Shown here in pieces: positions 11,663 to 22,664 of a stretch of DNA of 64,000 bases (the stretch's first letter is position 1; each line of letters begins with the position of its first letter). The notes under the pieces are model-generated. The model was not told the origin of the DNA. It made no database searches and worked only from the letters and a program-made list of their open reading frames with translations. The stretch covers positions 51,238 through 115,237 of the forward strand of contig NJFT01000125.1 in NCBI GenBank assembly GCA_002221725.1, read 5' to 3'. The position numbers and the translations under genes were made by a program. The DNA comes from Scedosporium boydii. Lineage: Eukaryota > Ascomycota > Sordariomycetes > Microascales > Microascaceae.

Positions 11663-14483
11663 ATGATTACGATCGAGGCAGAGGCACCCATCCTTCCCTC
11701 TTCTTCAAACGGGGAGAGCTCTAAGACGCCGTCCAATAATTTACGCATTCTTCTCACAGAGCCTTCGGAATCCGAAGCTGGTCCTTCCGAACAACGCACC
11801 TCATATTACACACAACCCGACTTCGACGAATGGCCCCTCCCTCCACTACCTATGCCCCCCATGGGCGCTTTCGATGGGAAAAGAAAAGCACGGAACAAGC
11901 CACCTTCTCCCACCCGCACTCCGCCTCCGCCTCCGGTACCTGGGCCGTCTGGATCCGGCGAAGAAGAATCCAAAGAGGAGCCAAGTGAGAAAGAACCAGA
12001 TACCAAGGGTAAAGGGAAAGAGGTCGAGGAGCCACCCGAACCCGTCGAAGAAGAGGATGAAAATGCATGGATGCGCTATCCCCCTCCGAATTGTCTGTGG
12101 CAGGCCCCTCACGTCCTCTCCGAGACGATCCTCAATCTTGTAGGCACATCCATAGAGAACGTCCGCGCACGAGCTGCCGAGGCCGAGAGGGCAAGACAAG
12201 AAGAGGAAGGGGCGCAACAGAGACGGACAGAGGAAGAGGCTGCCGAAGCTGCGAAGCAGAAGCAAATGCAGAAGGAAAATTTAAACGGAAAGGATGGGGA
12301 GTACTACCTCCCAATCATCATCCCTCCGGAGGTCCCAATCCCGAAGCATTCCTTCGATGTCGAGAGGCTGCCCGGTGTGGACTCAGCTCGGTCGAGCTCC
12401 GAGATGAGCGGTTCGAGCCGCGATCCAGCACTTGGGCCGTCCAGTGGTCACAGAAGACACAAGCATAAATTAGCTCGCATCCTGAACCGGATGGGTGCTA
12501 GCGAGAGAGCGGAATCGAGCGCTATGGGCGCTGCCAAAATCTTCCATCGTCGGTCGGGGCAGCATGACGTCGAGACACAGAGCATCAAGAGCACCAAGGA
12601 CACGAGATTACGGCAACTCACTGCCATTGCGGCACTGCTTCAGAAGAAGCGGCCGCAGGGGAGTTTTATCGTGCATTCAGTCAGGGGTCCTGGCGCCGGT
12701 CCCCCTTCGCGCACTGTTTCGGGAAAGGGAAAGGGCAAAGAGAATGAAAGAGAAGCTCGAGATCCGACAGAGGAAGAAGCCGCCAGTGGAGAGGACGAGG
12801 ACGCTGAGAGTCCGACCACAATGTTTGTCAACCACCCCATTTATTCCCGCCATCGGCATCAGAGTCCGACCTAGACTAACATTCTTCCGTAGTGAATGTA
12901 TCTCCTGCTTCGACGACTGCCTCCCCAGCGAAATGATCAAAGGCCCCTGCCACAGCTACTGCCGCGACTGCTTCACCCGCCTCATCTCCACCGCCGTCCA
13001 AAACGAACAGCAATGGCCCCCCAAATGCTGCCTCAACGAAATCCCCTTCCAAACAATCTACCAATACATCCAATCCGACCTGCGCACCACCTTCGAGACC
13101 CGCGCCCTCGAGTGGCGAACCCCCATCGGCGACCGCATCTACTGCCACGACCCCGAATGCGCCGTTTGGATCCCGCCCGATCAGGTCGACGGGCGGACCT
13201 CCACCGCGCGCTGTCCCGCGGGCCACGAGACCTGTTCTTTCTGTCGCGGGGAGGCGCATGAAGGGACGGATTGTCCGCAAGATGCGGACCTGGCGAGGAC
13301 GAATGAGCTTGCGGAGGAGGAGGGGTGGAAGAGGTGTGCGCAGTGTCATGCGCTGGTGGAGCATAGGGAGGCGTGTCAGCATATGACGTGTCGGTGCGGA
13401 TACCAGTTCTGCTACGTTTGCGTGCGGGTGTGGAGGACGTGTAGCTGTACGGTGCAGCAGTTGAACGAGCTCAAGGCGCAGGCGGCGAGTAGAAGGGAGG
13501 AGAGGCTTGCGAGGGAGGCGGAGGAGCAGACGGAGTTGACGGAGGCGTTGAGGCGGATCGAGCAGTTGGAGCTCGAGGAGGCGCTGGAGGCCATTAAGCA
13601 GAGTATGGAGCGCGAGCGACAAGAGTCTGACAGGAGGAAGGTGGAGATCACGGCGCTTATCCACGAGGAAGACGTGAGGCAGCGGGAAGTGCGCGAGAAG
13701 TTTTCTAACCTGCGAGACGTCCTCTCCGATCTGCACGATAAGCAGCGCGATCTGCTCGCCTTCGAAGCAGACCGCGACCTCGAGGCCCTCGAGGCCGAAC
13801 GCACTTCTGTTCTCGAAAAGGCGCGCGAGGACAGCAAGGCTGAGATGGCGGACTTTGACGCCCTAGGACTGGCGCGTGTCGCCGATCTAGAGGTGGGGCT
13901 TACGAGGGAGTACGCGGCGCGGGTGGAGCTCGAACGAGCCGTCGAGGACGAATATCACGCGCGTCTCATGTCCTTCTACACCTCGTGGAAAGAAGCAGGC
14001 ATCTCCGCGGGCGACACGGAAGCCGAGGTCGAGAAATCGATGCGCGTGCTCCGCATGCGTCTCGACGCTCAACACGGAGCTTGGAAGAGCTGGCGCGACG
14101 AGGAGCTCGAGAGGGCGCGGTTCGCGGTCGAGGAGGAGCGGGCTATCAAGGAGGAGCTCCTCGGCACGCGACGCCGCCGGAAAGAAGAAGAGTATAGGAA
14201 GAAGGAGCGCGAGTTAAGGGACAGGGCGAAGGCGGGGCCGAAGTGGTTCGCGGCCGTGGCGGCTGAGAGGGTTAGATTGCTCGAGCAGATGGAGGGGGAT
14301 GAGGTTGAGGCTGGGGAGATGTTTGAGGGGTATGATGCGTTGGAGGTGGCCATGGTTAGGGAGGCGATTGAGTGGGGCGGGGAGGTTGGTTCTATTGAGC
14401 GAGAGGGTGATGGGGAGGGTGATGGGGCAGGTGAGGGGGAAGGGGAGGGAGATGATTCTTTTGTCGATGCGAGTGAGGGTTGA
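11663..14483 (+). CDS. RBR-type E3 ubiquitin ligase with long coiled-coil tail
   Basis: Two exons, 11663-12822 and 12893-14483. The 70-nt intron has a GTTTGT donor, a CTAAC branch site and a TAG acceptor. The product is 916 residues. Residues 1-386 are disordered, with Pro-rich and Lys/Glu-rich stretches. RING1 starts at C389 (ECISCFDDC), the in-between-RING domain is about 471-514, and RING2 is about 535-575. RING2 has C535-x2-C538, then Cys548 in EACQHMTC, which aligns with the catalytic thioester cysteine of Parkin/HOIP-type RBR ligases at the same 10-residue distance from the preceding zinc ligand, and CGYQFCYVC. Residues from about 590 to 880 are Glu/Arg-rich helix, predicted coiled coil, then an acidic Gly-rich tail. 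By family knowledge it takes ubiquitin from an E2 onto its own cysteine and then onto a substrate. The substrate is unknown. The splice makes a seamless RING1, so the model is strong. It converges with palC, 175 bases apart. Confidence 0.9.
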
Positions 14484-14658
14484 GATTCGGATATTTGGGC
14501 TATGTATCATTCGTCATGAGGGTTTATGGGATTCTCTTTTGTATTAAGAAAGGAATAGCGTTACGAAAGGGTTATAGGGACCAAGAAAGGCATGTCCCGG
14601 ATTTATATTTAACAAACATTGATATCTCTCGAATCTTCTTCCCCTTACACCTGATGCC

Positions 14659-16173
14659 TCAATAGTACCCAGTACTAGTGCTCGCACTCCTTCCAACATC
14701 GCCCGCGGAACCAGGATACGCGTCAACGAGCGTCTCATCATCCGAGCTGGGCATGTCGCCGCCAAAGTCATCCGTCTGCTCCGGCGGCGCGCGCATTGAG
14801 TCCAAGGCGTTTCTATCCAGCGTAGGAGGTTGAAAAGGCTGGGTGGAGTGGATCTCGCGACCGGTGGGCATCTTTGCGAGGAGGGGCCCTGTTGGGGGTA
14901 TAGCTTGTGTCAAGACCTGTATCTCATCGTCAGCAGACAGATGTCCTGCTGTGTATATGAAAACATTAGATCTCACCGTATCGTTCATCTTGTTCCACTT
15001 CTCCGAAAGCATATCAATCACCCTCGTCTCCTCCAACTTCCCCCCATCACCCCCCCAATCCTCCTCCCTCTCCACCCTCCGATCCTCCCTCTTCTCACTC
15101 CACTCCTTCCTCAACCTCCCCAGGCCAAACCCCTTCTTTCCTTCTTCCCTCCTCCCCTCAACACCCAGCTCCTGCAACCCCGCATTCAACCAAGCGATCG
15201 CCGTCCCCGTCTGTCCCCCCAACTCAGCATCGACCCCAAAAAACCGACACGCCCTCGCACGACTCGTCCGCCTCACATCTTCCACATACCTCACCAGCTC
15301 CCCGTCCACCTTCCCCGCCAACGTCGACGTAGCGGCAGCTTGGAGGAGCGCTGAGGCGCGCGCGGCGTGTTCGGCTGCGGCGAGGCACAGGCGGGCGAAC
15401 AGGTGGGCGCGGACCTTGGGGATGTCCGGGGCCTTATACATCCATTCCTTGTCGTTCTTATTGCGGTCTTGGGCTACGACGGCAGGGTAGGGGTCGTCTT
15501 TTAGCACGGCGAGGAGGGTTGCTTCGGCGTGGGAGAGGGCGGCGAGGGCGCGGAGTGTGGAGGGGGAGATGTCGACGCAGGGGACGGCTTTTTGTTGGTG
15601 GTTCCTGTTGTGGGTGTTTTCGGCGCGGGTGGCGGCGTATTCGTAGATAGAGGCTGCGTCGAGGAGGGATTTCGTGGCGGATTGGATGGCTGTCGTGCGT
15701 TCGGCGCTACCGACCGTTGCTGTCGATGTCGTGAGGTACAGAGGGTGCAGCGCCGTCCTGGCGAGGAGGACGTGCACGTTCGCCAGCGTCAAGAGCACGA
15801 AGGATATCTCGTGGTCGAGCGAGTGGATCTTCACGCGGGGTCCTTCGCGGCCGGGGACGACGGCGTCGGTTAGTGTTGGTCGCCATTCTATCGTCGGGGT
15901 GGAGGTTTCTTCTACGCGGAGGAGGGGCGAGTCGGTGCGTAGGCCGGTGGAGAGGGCGAGGAGGTAGGGGAGGTAGGATGTGAGGGTCGTGGCGACGGCG
16001 GGGAGGTTGGGGGATTGCGAGGTGGGAGGGAGGCGTTTGTGCTTTTTGAGGGTGTCGCGGACGAGGCCTCGAGGCGTGCTGGAGGATTGGGGGAGGGAGG
16101 GGTGGGTGGGGGAGGTGTAGGAGGAGGAGAAGGAGAAGGAGGATGTGGTGGGGAGGGTGAAGGGGAAGGGCAT
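14659..16173 (-). CDS. palC: pH-response regulator PalC (BRO1-domain protein)
   Basis: Read right to left: exon 1 is 16173-14977 and exon 2 is 14916-14659. The 60-nt intron has a GTGAGA donor, a CTGAC branch site and an ACAG acceptor. The spliced protein is about 484 residues. The N-terminus ([19 protein letters not shown]) and the phrase LKKHKRLPP match the conserved start of fungal PalC. The body is an Ala/Leu-rich helical BRO1-like domain. The tail carries the typical MPTGREIHS and DDFGGD motifs and ends GYY. In Aspergillus PalC is recruited by the ESCRT-III subunit Vps32 to plasma-membrane foci and links the PalH sensor to PacC processing under alkaline pH. The intron length is a multiple of three with no stop, so an unspliced message would encode 504 residues. 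The known family favours splicing. Confidence 0.9.
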   Translation of the reverse strand: MPFPFTLPTTSSFSFSSSYTSPTHPSLPQSSSTPRGLVRDTLKKHKRLPPTSQSPNLPAVATTLTSYLPYLLALSTGLRTDSPLLRVEETSTPTIEWRPTLTDAVVPGREGPRVKIHSLDHEISFVLLTLANVHVLLARTALHPLYLTTSTATVGSAERTTAIQSATKSLLDAASIYEYAATRAENTHNRNHQQKAVPCVDISPSTLRALAALSHAEATLLAVLKDDPYPAVVAQDRNKNDKEWMYKAPDIPKVRAHLFARLCLAAAEHAARASALLQAAATSTLAGKVDGELVRYVEDVRRTSRARACRFFGVDAELGGQTGTAIAWLNAGLQELGVEGRREEGKKGFGLGRLRKEWSEKREDRRVEREEDWGGDGGKLEETRVIDMLSEKWNKMNDTVRSNVFIYTAGHLSADDEIQVLTQAIPPTGPLLAKMPTGREIHSTQPFQPPTLDRNALDSMRAPPEQTDDFGGDMPSSDDETLVDAYPGSAGDVGRSASTSTGYY

Positions 16174-17088
16174 CTTGAGAGATATGTGAGAGAGTTGAGA
16201 TTAGTTGAGTGTGTTTTATGGGGATGAGAGTGTGGAGAGCATGATTAGAGCCAGAGACTAAGTGAGGTGAGGTTGTGATGGAAGCTCTGTTGTTTCTGGA
16301 AGGTGACGATGGAGCTTGGCTTGGCATGGATTACCCCACTGTCGTCATTGATTATTCCAGAGCATATTCAGCGATGGTATTTTGCAGGACTCCCCAGGGC
16401 CTCCAGGTTCATCAATCGATTGGCCAGTGATGAAGTGTAGGACCGAGATGAGTATATAGCAGGTTCTTTTCTAAAATTTGATTAATGTTTTCTACACATA
16501 TGTCCTGTGACACGATAAGCGAGAGTCGACCTGTCTTCCAACAAAGCATCAATCAATTGATAATAGAACGAGAGCGGTCCATTTTCACCTGACCCACGTG
16601 ACCTCTCATTCCACCTCATTGAACCGGTTGGTCTGTTACCACCTGGGCTTAGTGTTTCCCAACCACAACCCAGCACCGCAAAGGATAGCTGTCTCTTCAG
16701 TTCCTATCTGCTTCACTGCTTGCGGTCTCACCTTCGTTGTGGTTTGCAGGAGACACTCTATCTGCCTATTCTGCTGAAGTATTCGTCATAGAAAGGCAGG
16801 CTACATCCACCCCCTCCCCCCCCAAAAAGCTCTTAAGGCCACGGCAGTAGTTGGCATGAGAAGACGACTTAGAACCGCTTAGACATAAGAGAAATCAAAC
16901 CTCGATAGACAGAGAATTCGAAAGTCCGAAACGCCCCGAATACGAATGTGCTGGAATTTGACTAACAAATACTATAAGGCGGACCGTAATCCCACACCCT
17001 TCCTGCTTCACACGATGAAAGAAGGGGGGAAGTGATGAAAGACAAAGAGACGTAGGAATGGGGAAAGCTTGGGAGACAAACAATGGTT
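16174..17088. other. palC promoter and 3' flank of the NLR gene
   Basis: No gene seen. The left part lies upstream of palC and should hold its promoter. A C-run lies near 16810-16823. The right part is the 3' flank of the NACHT-WD40 gene, which reads toward it. Confidence 0.5.
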
Positions 17089-20000
17089 TCAACCTGGCTG
17101 CGAAATGGGATTGTCTCCTGAGAATCTCAGGACTAGGACCCGTCCGGAAGAACAGCCGATCGCAATACAAGATCCAGAGGTAGCCGATGAGGTTACCTGA
17201 TACTCCGGGGGCAACCGTAATACAGTTTCGCCGTCATATGTAATCCACTCGAGGTCGTTGTTGAGGCCATATCCTACAGGTTGAAGTAAAGAACTCGAAT
17301 GGTCTGGATTGGTAACAGTTTCGGCCGTAGAAGATTCGGTAGGTTGTATGTGGAATGTGCCAAGGCTGGTGTACAAACAGCCAGCTTCGTCAAATCGTAA
17401 ATATGAGACATCTTGGTCAACACCAAGTGTCGAGAGGATCCGCGTCGCTCGGCCCGTCGCCGCATCCCAGAGCCGTACCGTTCCATCCCATGAAGCCGAT
17501 ACAAGGGTCCGACCGTCCCGTGAGAACGCTACAGTGTCAAGCCAGCGTCCATAGCCCTGGGCCTCCTGCGTCGGTTGGCCTGTCGCCACATCCCAGAGCT
17601 GTATCAGTCGATGTCGCCCAGCTGACGCAAGCATCCGGCCGTCCATTGAGAACGCCGCGATCTCACCCCGGGCCAGCAAGGATTTAAGTGGGCTTTGGGG
17701 CAAGAACGCCATGCTCTCAAGCTTGACCCACTGGCTATGGTCCTTGAGCGTCCGCGTCACTCGCCCCGTCTCCACATCCCAGAGCTGTATCATCCCATTC
17801 CATAAACCTGACGCAAGCGTCCGGCCATCTGGCGAGAACGCCACGGCAAAGACCCCTCTGTCAGAACTCCTAAGCGTCTGCATCGCTCGGCCTGTCGCCA
17901 AATCCCAGAGCCGTATCATTCCATCCCAGAAAGCGAGTGAAAACATCTGGCTGTCCGGTGAGAAAGCCATACCCCTAAACCCAGACGAGTTGCTATTGCT
18001 CTCGAGTGTCTGCATTTCGTGGCCTGTCACTGTATTCCAAAGTTGTGCTCTTCCATCAACTAAATTTGATGCAAGTATCCAGCTGTCTGGTGAGAATGCT
18101 ACACTTAACACACTTGTGAGCGCCTTTCTCCTAAGCCAGCTACTCTTAAGCGTCTGAGTTGCCTGGCTTGTTGCTAGATCCCAGAGCCGTACTCCTCTGT
18201 CAAACGAACCTGATGCAAGCATTCGGCCGTCTGGTGAAAATGCCACGCTGCTAACTTGGTGACTATGGCCTTTGAGGTTCTGTGTTGTTTGCGTCACTTG
18301 GCTCGCCCCCATATCCCAGAGCCGTACTCCATCAAATGAAGCTGATGCAAGCGTCTGGCCGTCTGGTGAGAACGCTATGCCGACTCTCGACCTATGGCCT
18401 AGTACCTGAATTACTTGGCATGTTGCCACATCCCAAAGCCATACTAGATCATCAGATGAAGTTGATGCAAGCATCTGGCCGTCTGGCGAGAAGGCCACGC
18501 TGCGGGCCGCGCCACTATGGCCTTCGAGGTTCTGTGTTACCTGGCCTGTTGCCACATCCCAGAGCTGTAGTGTTCCGCCCTCTGAAGCTGATGCAAGAGT
18601 CCGGCCGTCTGGTGAGAATGCGATGCTATTGACTGGGTCCCCAACTGTGAACCTTGTACTCTTAAACCAGTCCTTTGGTATATGGCTTGCTCGGCCTACT
18701 TCTATATCCCAGAGCTGTACTGTTCCATCCTGTGAAGCTGATGCAAGCGTCTGGCCATCCGGCGAGAAGGCCACGCTGTAGACCTGGCCACTATGGCCTT
18801 TGAGGTTCTTTAATGCCCGGCCTGTTTCCACATCCCAGAGCTGTACTGTCCAAAGTCTTGAAGCCAATGAAAGCATTCGGCTATCCGGTGAGAACGCTAC
18901 ACTGGTGGCGTAGCCCTCGAGGGTCTGCATTTCTTGGCCTGTTGCTACATCCCAGAGCTGTACTGTTCCATTGATTAAAACTGATGCAAGCGTCCGGCCA
19001 TTTGGCGCGAATGCTACGCTCTGACTTAAGAAGCTTTTATGGACCAGTTTCCGCTTCACTCGGCCGGTCACTGCATCCCAGAGGCATAATGTTTTATTAA
19101 GTGAAGAAGATGCAAGCGTCCGGCCGTCCGTCGAGAACGCCACGCCGTAGAGCATATCGCCATGGCTCATGAGGGTCTGTAGTAGACGTGAATCCCAACT
19201 CTCATCGATGCCTGCAACAGCCTCGACAAATGATGGCATTTCTTCTCGGTACCGGCTTTTCACCTTGCTGGTCGTTGGACAGAATAGTAGTGCGGCAGCG
19301 TACGTCTGTAAAGGTGCCTCCTCGATGATCGACCCGTATCTAAGTGCAAAGCGTACGGCGTCCTTCAAGAAGTCAACAAGCTCCGTAGTAAGAGGCCCCG
19401 TGTTGGATATGGTTGGCTACATTTAGTTAGCAGGTAGAGTAAGATTGCGTTGTGATTCGTCATACCTGAATCCTATACAGAAGCCCTCTGATTGACGCTA
19501 ATCCGTCTGAAAGTTCCCGCAAGAGACTCAAACTCTCAAGCCAATGGGTGAAAGTCGTCCTCAAAAACTCGTAGATCTCCATTTCCTCTGGACTAGAGAG
19601 CTTGTTCCAGTGATCAGGGTCCTGCGCGTCGAGTAGATGATCAACCCAGTAGACACAAGAGTACCGCACCGCATCTAATGGGTCTGGTTCCGGAGGCTGC
19701 ACCTCGCCGGCTAAGAATCCAGGATGACGAAGCCCGTATATATCCTTTTTCAGGGTCCTGGACAAAGCCCGTAGTGAACGGAAGAAAAGGTCTCGGTGGG
19801 CAGGTTGACGGCTAGAAGGAAAGATCTTGTCTGAGGCTTGAAGGTACTCCTTGGCGGATTGATGGATGAGATAAACCTTGGAGCTTCGAATCGTGATAAA
19901 CGAGCCACATAGATGTATAGTCGTTTCCAACTCGTTTATAGGATAGTCATCCTCCTTACCCGCCAAGATCTGTAGTTCATGGAGGTCGAGCGGACGATAG

Positions 20001-21049
20001 GCAAGAGTCACTGCAGAAAGAACGCGGCGACAGGTTTCGAATTCTCTGCGCTGCTCGACTTGAATCATCATTCGACCATAGAGCGGTGTCAAGCCAGGGG
20101 GGATCTCATCCAGCAGCAGAAGTACGTCCCGACGCAGAAAAACGTTCTGAAGCTCTTGGAAAACGAGCGCTACCCAGAGAAAGGTTCCCTCGGCTTTTTG
20201 TCGCATCTGTCTTCTGACTTGATCTTGTATAACTCTATCATGTTTTATTAGCTCGAGCTGGGAGACCTTGTGGTCGATGTAAAGCTCGATGGCGTGAGAT
20301 ACGTGCTGTGCATTAAGCTCAAGACTGAGCCTTATGCGAGAGTCATGGAGGGTAAAATGGCGTTCGATGTCGGGCCTATTTCGACTGGAAATGATCCATT
20401 TGATTGGCACGGATACCGTCGTTGTTTCTTTGATCATCTCCAGAAGTTGTGGCAGCTCATGCTCGCACTCGTCGAGAGCGTCGATAACAAAATACGCCGA
20501 TGTGAGCCCGGGATCTTGCAAGATGGTGTTAAAGATGTCGCGTAGCGCATAAAAGGAGTTTTGGTCTTCGAACAACCGCTTCCCTGCCTCATCATACTTT
20601 TTCTTCAGAGGCGACATGAGGCATGGGTGCTGGCTGACAAGCAGGTAGACGAGGCCGCGTACAACCGCCGTGGCATTGTTTAGTTGAGCATCGGTAGCTT
20701 GACAGAAGAAGTAGGCCAGTTGGCCGGTGTTGGCTGTGGACTCGAGCTCGTCGATGATGCCGCAGAGAAGCATGGTCTTACCCTTGCCAGCGTCGCCCTT
20801 GATCCAGAGCAAGCGGCTTTGTGGGTTGTCTCGCCATCGTCGGAAGTCAGCATTCTCAAGAATCCAGTGATACGAGTCTCGAAATAAGCCGCCCTTCGTC
20901 TGCTCGATGCGTTTCTTGTCGTCGCGGGGGTCGGTCAACCGCAGGTCGCGTAGGCATTGATTGATGGCCGACTCGCTATAGTTGTTGGTAATGTTTCCCA
21001 CTTGAACTCTGGCCTGACCACTGGCCGTCAGAGCGTCTACCGAGTTCAT
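17089..21049 (-). CDS. nwd2: NWD2-like NLR: prion motif r0 + NACHT + WD40 repeats
   Basis: Exon 1 is 21049-19466 and exon 2 is 19416-17089. The 49-nt intron (GTATGA to TGTAG) is phase 0, giving 1303 residues. Residues 2-19 (NSVDALTASGQARVQVGN) copy the prion pseudo-repeat of the HET-S-like protein encoded divergently next door. A NACHT domain follows: Walker A in WIKGDAGKGKT (about residue 84), then AYFVIDALDECE as the Walker B region. The C-terminal ~750 residues hold 13 recognisable WD40 units of the type SVAFSPDG..LASAS..G.VQLWD plus a degenerate final blade, consistent with two seven-bladed propellers. By family knowledge (NWD2 in Podospora), ligand binding to the WD40 region drives NACHT oligomerisation. 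The clustered r0 segments then nucleate amyloid that converts HET-S. The reading frame is intact throughout. The ligand is unknown. Function is inferred from architecture and partner. Confidence 0.92.
20993..21046 (-). other. Prion-forming motif r0 at the NLR N-terminus
   Basis: Codons 2-19 of the NLR. Alignment by eye with the two HET-S-like repeats keeps the invariant Asn-Ser start, the alternating hydrophobic positions (V4, L7, V15, V17), the Gly at the turn, and the closing Gly-Asn. Placing the motif at the very N-terminus, directly before NACHT, is the layout of known signal-emitting NLRs. Confidence 0.88.
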
Positions 21050-21800
21050 CGTTCATGCAGCGCGATGCCCTACGGCGGACCGGCACATAATCGGGAATTA
21101 AAAACTGTTTTCAAGCGGGATTGTTGAGGGGTTGGCAATAATATCGGGCTTGGGTCTTTACGGTGGCGCTGTCAGGCTTGCCGCCGAAGTGAGGGGTCAG
21201 GCTGTAGGCGCCGGACAACCAATGGCGATGGTGGCCAGGCTGCACCTGCGACAGGCACAGCTGAATGGAGTAGGCATTTCATGATGGTTCGCCAGTCACA
21301 GGTGTCCGACCGCTGCCATGATCCGAAACTGCGAAAAGTAGATACAACCTTGTACATTCCTAGCCTTGTCGACGTGAATTGCCAGGGGAGCGGTCGCGTG
21401 TTCCAGCATGGTTACTTGACTCGGGCTACTATAGATACAAACGTAAATCGAAAAGTACAATTAGATTGATGACGATTGATTATGCGTGGAAGACCATACC
21501 GAAGCCGCGATACGTATCGATGATACAAGACATCAACAGTACGCTGCGAAGATGCCTCTCTCTAGCCGCCTCTATTCAGCAAAGCCAACGCGGCCTAGAA
21601 CCTTAGATGCGGCTATGCCACGCGGGAACAATTGTGCGATTTGTCGAACATTCATTGGTGTTTGACTCTCTTACAGGCAGCCTGGTCGCACATACATACC
21701 CCCCGCTTGGAGTGCCAATCAGGCGGCTCGGGCACACTCAACCCCAGAGAGCATCACTTTTCATCTCCCCCTCTCCACGGTCATAGCCCGACAACAAGCC
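21050..21800. promoter_or_regulatory. Shared divergent promoter of nwd2 and het-S
   Basis: 751 bases separate the two start codons, which point away from each other. No other gene fits. The het-S side has a TATA-like CTATAGATAC near 21430, but at about 370 bases from the ATG it is a weak candidate. A head-to-head arrangement would allow co-regulation of receptor and executor. That is inference. Confidence 0.6.
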
Positions 21801-22664
21801 ATGGCGGAACCATTCGGGATCATTGCCAACGTGGCCGGCCTCTTCAAGAACTGCGTCGAGTGTTTCGAGTACATCCAGCTGGGCCGCCAGTTTGGGCGCG
21901 ACTACGAGAGATGCCAGCTCAGACTGGATATTGCAGAGGCGCGCCTTGGCCGATGGGGTGAGGCGGTCAAGATCAACGATGATCCGCGCTTCAACGGTAG
22001 CGGGCAGGCGGACATTTCGGTTCGACAGACGCAATCAATTCTCGAGGAAATCATGCTCCTCTTCGAGTCTGCTCGGAAAACCTCGAAGCGATACGAGCTC
22101 GTCGCAAATCAGAAGGATCTGGTGGTGTTTGAGGTCGACAAGGACATGAAGCCCGTCGGTCGGGCGCTGCATAGTAAGCTGAAGGACCTCACCCGCCGGA
22201 GGCAGAAACAAACGAGCCTGGTGAAGAAGACGGCTTGGGCGCTATACGACGGGAAACACCTCGAGAATATCATCAACCAGATCGCCGGCTTTGTCGATGA
22301 GCTGGAGAAGATCTTCCCTGTCGAGGCCGCCTGTCAAAGGTTGGCCGAGATCGAGACCAAAGATGTGGAGGACGAAGTGATCCTGACGTTGCTCAAGGAT
22401 GCGGCCGAGGGGATCGACGCGGCACTATCAGATGCGACTGCACGGAAGATCGACGCGATTGCGGGAAGGAACTCCGCCCAGGACATTAGGACGGAGGATC
22501 GTGCAAGAGTCCAACTTGGCAATGTATTCACCGAGGAAGCCTTACATCGTGGGGTCCTTTGTAGGGACCAGACCGCAAACTCGGTAGAGACACTGGTGGC
22601 GACGGGTGAATCTGGGATCCAGATCGGAAATACGTACGGAGGCAAGGGGCTTTGGGATCGTTAA
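21801..22664 (+). CDS. het-S: HET-S-like HeLo-domain protein with prion-forming domain
   Basis: Intronless, 287 residues (the Podospora protein is 289). Residues 1 to about 222 form a HeLo domain, starting MAEPFGIIANVAGLF and including GRDYERCQLRLDIA and RQKQTSLVKKTAWALYDGK. Residues 224-287 form the prion-forming domain, with two pseudo-repeats: r1 at 224-241 (NSAQDIRTEDRARVQLGN) and r2 at 260-277 (NSVETLVATGESGIQIGN), then a tail ending GKGLWDR. In Podospora the C-terminal domain folds into a beta-solenoid amyloid. In the HET-S form this refolds the HeLo domain into a membrane-damaging, cell-death-causing state. Start: GCC-ATG-GC is a strong context and matches the family N-terminus. The residue that separates HET-s from HET-S alleles (33 in Podospora) aligns with Gln30 here, so the allele class cannot be read. 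The divergent NLR bears the matching r0 motif, which supports an NLR/executor pair. Confidence 0.95.
   Translation: MAEPFGIIANVAGLFKNCVECFEYIQLGRQFGRDYERCQLRLDIAEARLGRWGEAVKINDDPRFNGSGQADISVRQTQSILEEIMLLFESARKTSKRYELVANQKDLVVFEVDKDMKPVGRALHSKLKDLTRRRQKQTSLVKKTAWALYDGKHLENIINQIAGFVDELEKIFPVEAACQRLAEIETKDVEDEVILTLLKDAAEGIDAALSDATARKIDAIAGRNSAQDIRTEDRARVQLGNVFTEEALHRGVLCRDQTANSVETLVATGESGIQIGNTYGGKGLWDR
22470..22631 (+). repeat. Prion pseudo-repeats r1 and r2 (coding)
   Basis: r1 is encoded at 22470-22523 and r2 at 22578-22631, joined by an 18-residue linker. They match position by position at the Asn ladder start, hydrophobic core positions and closing Gly-Asn, though they differ at most surface positions. 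Each stacks as one two-rung layer of the beta-solenoid in the Podospora structure. Confidence 0.9.

Noticed and set aside
17089..19368. WD40 frame as a separate gene
   Set aside because: A 49-nt GTATGA..TGTAG intron joins it in frame to the NACHT exon, and the frame has no ATG near its start.
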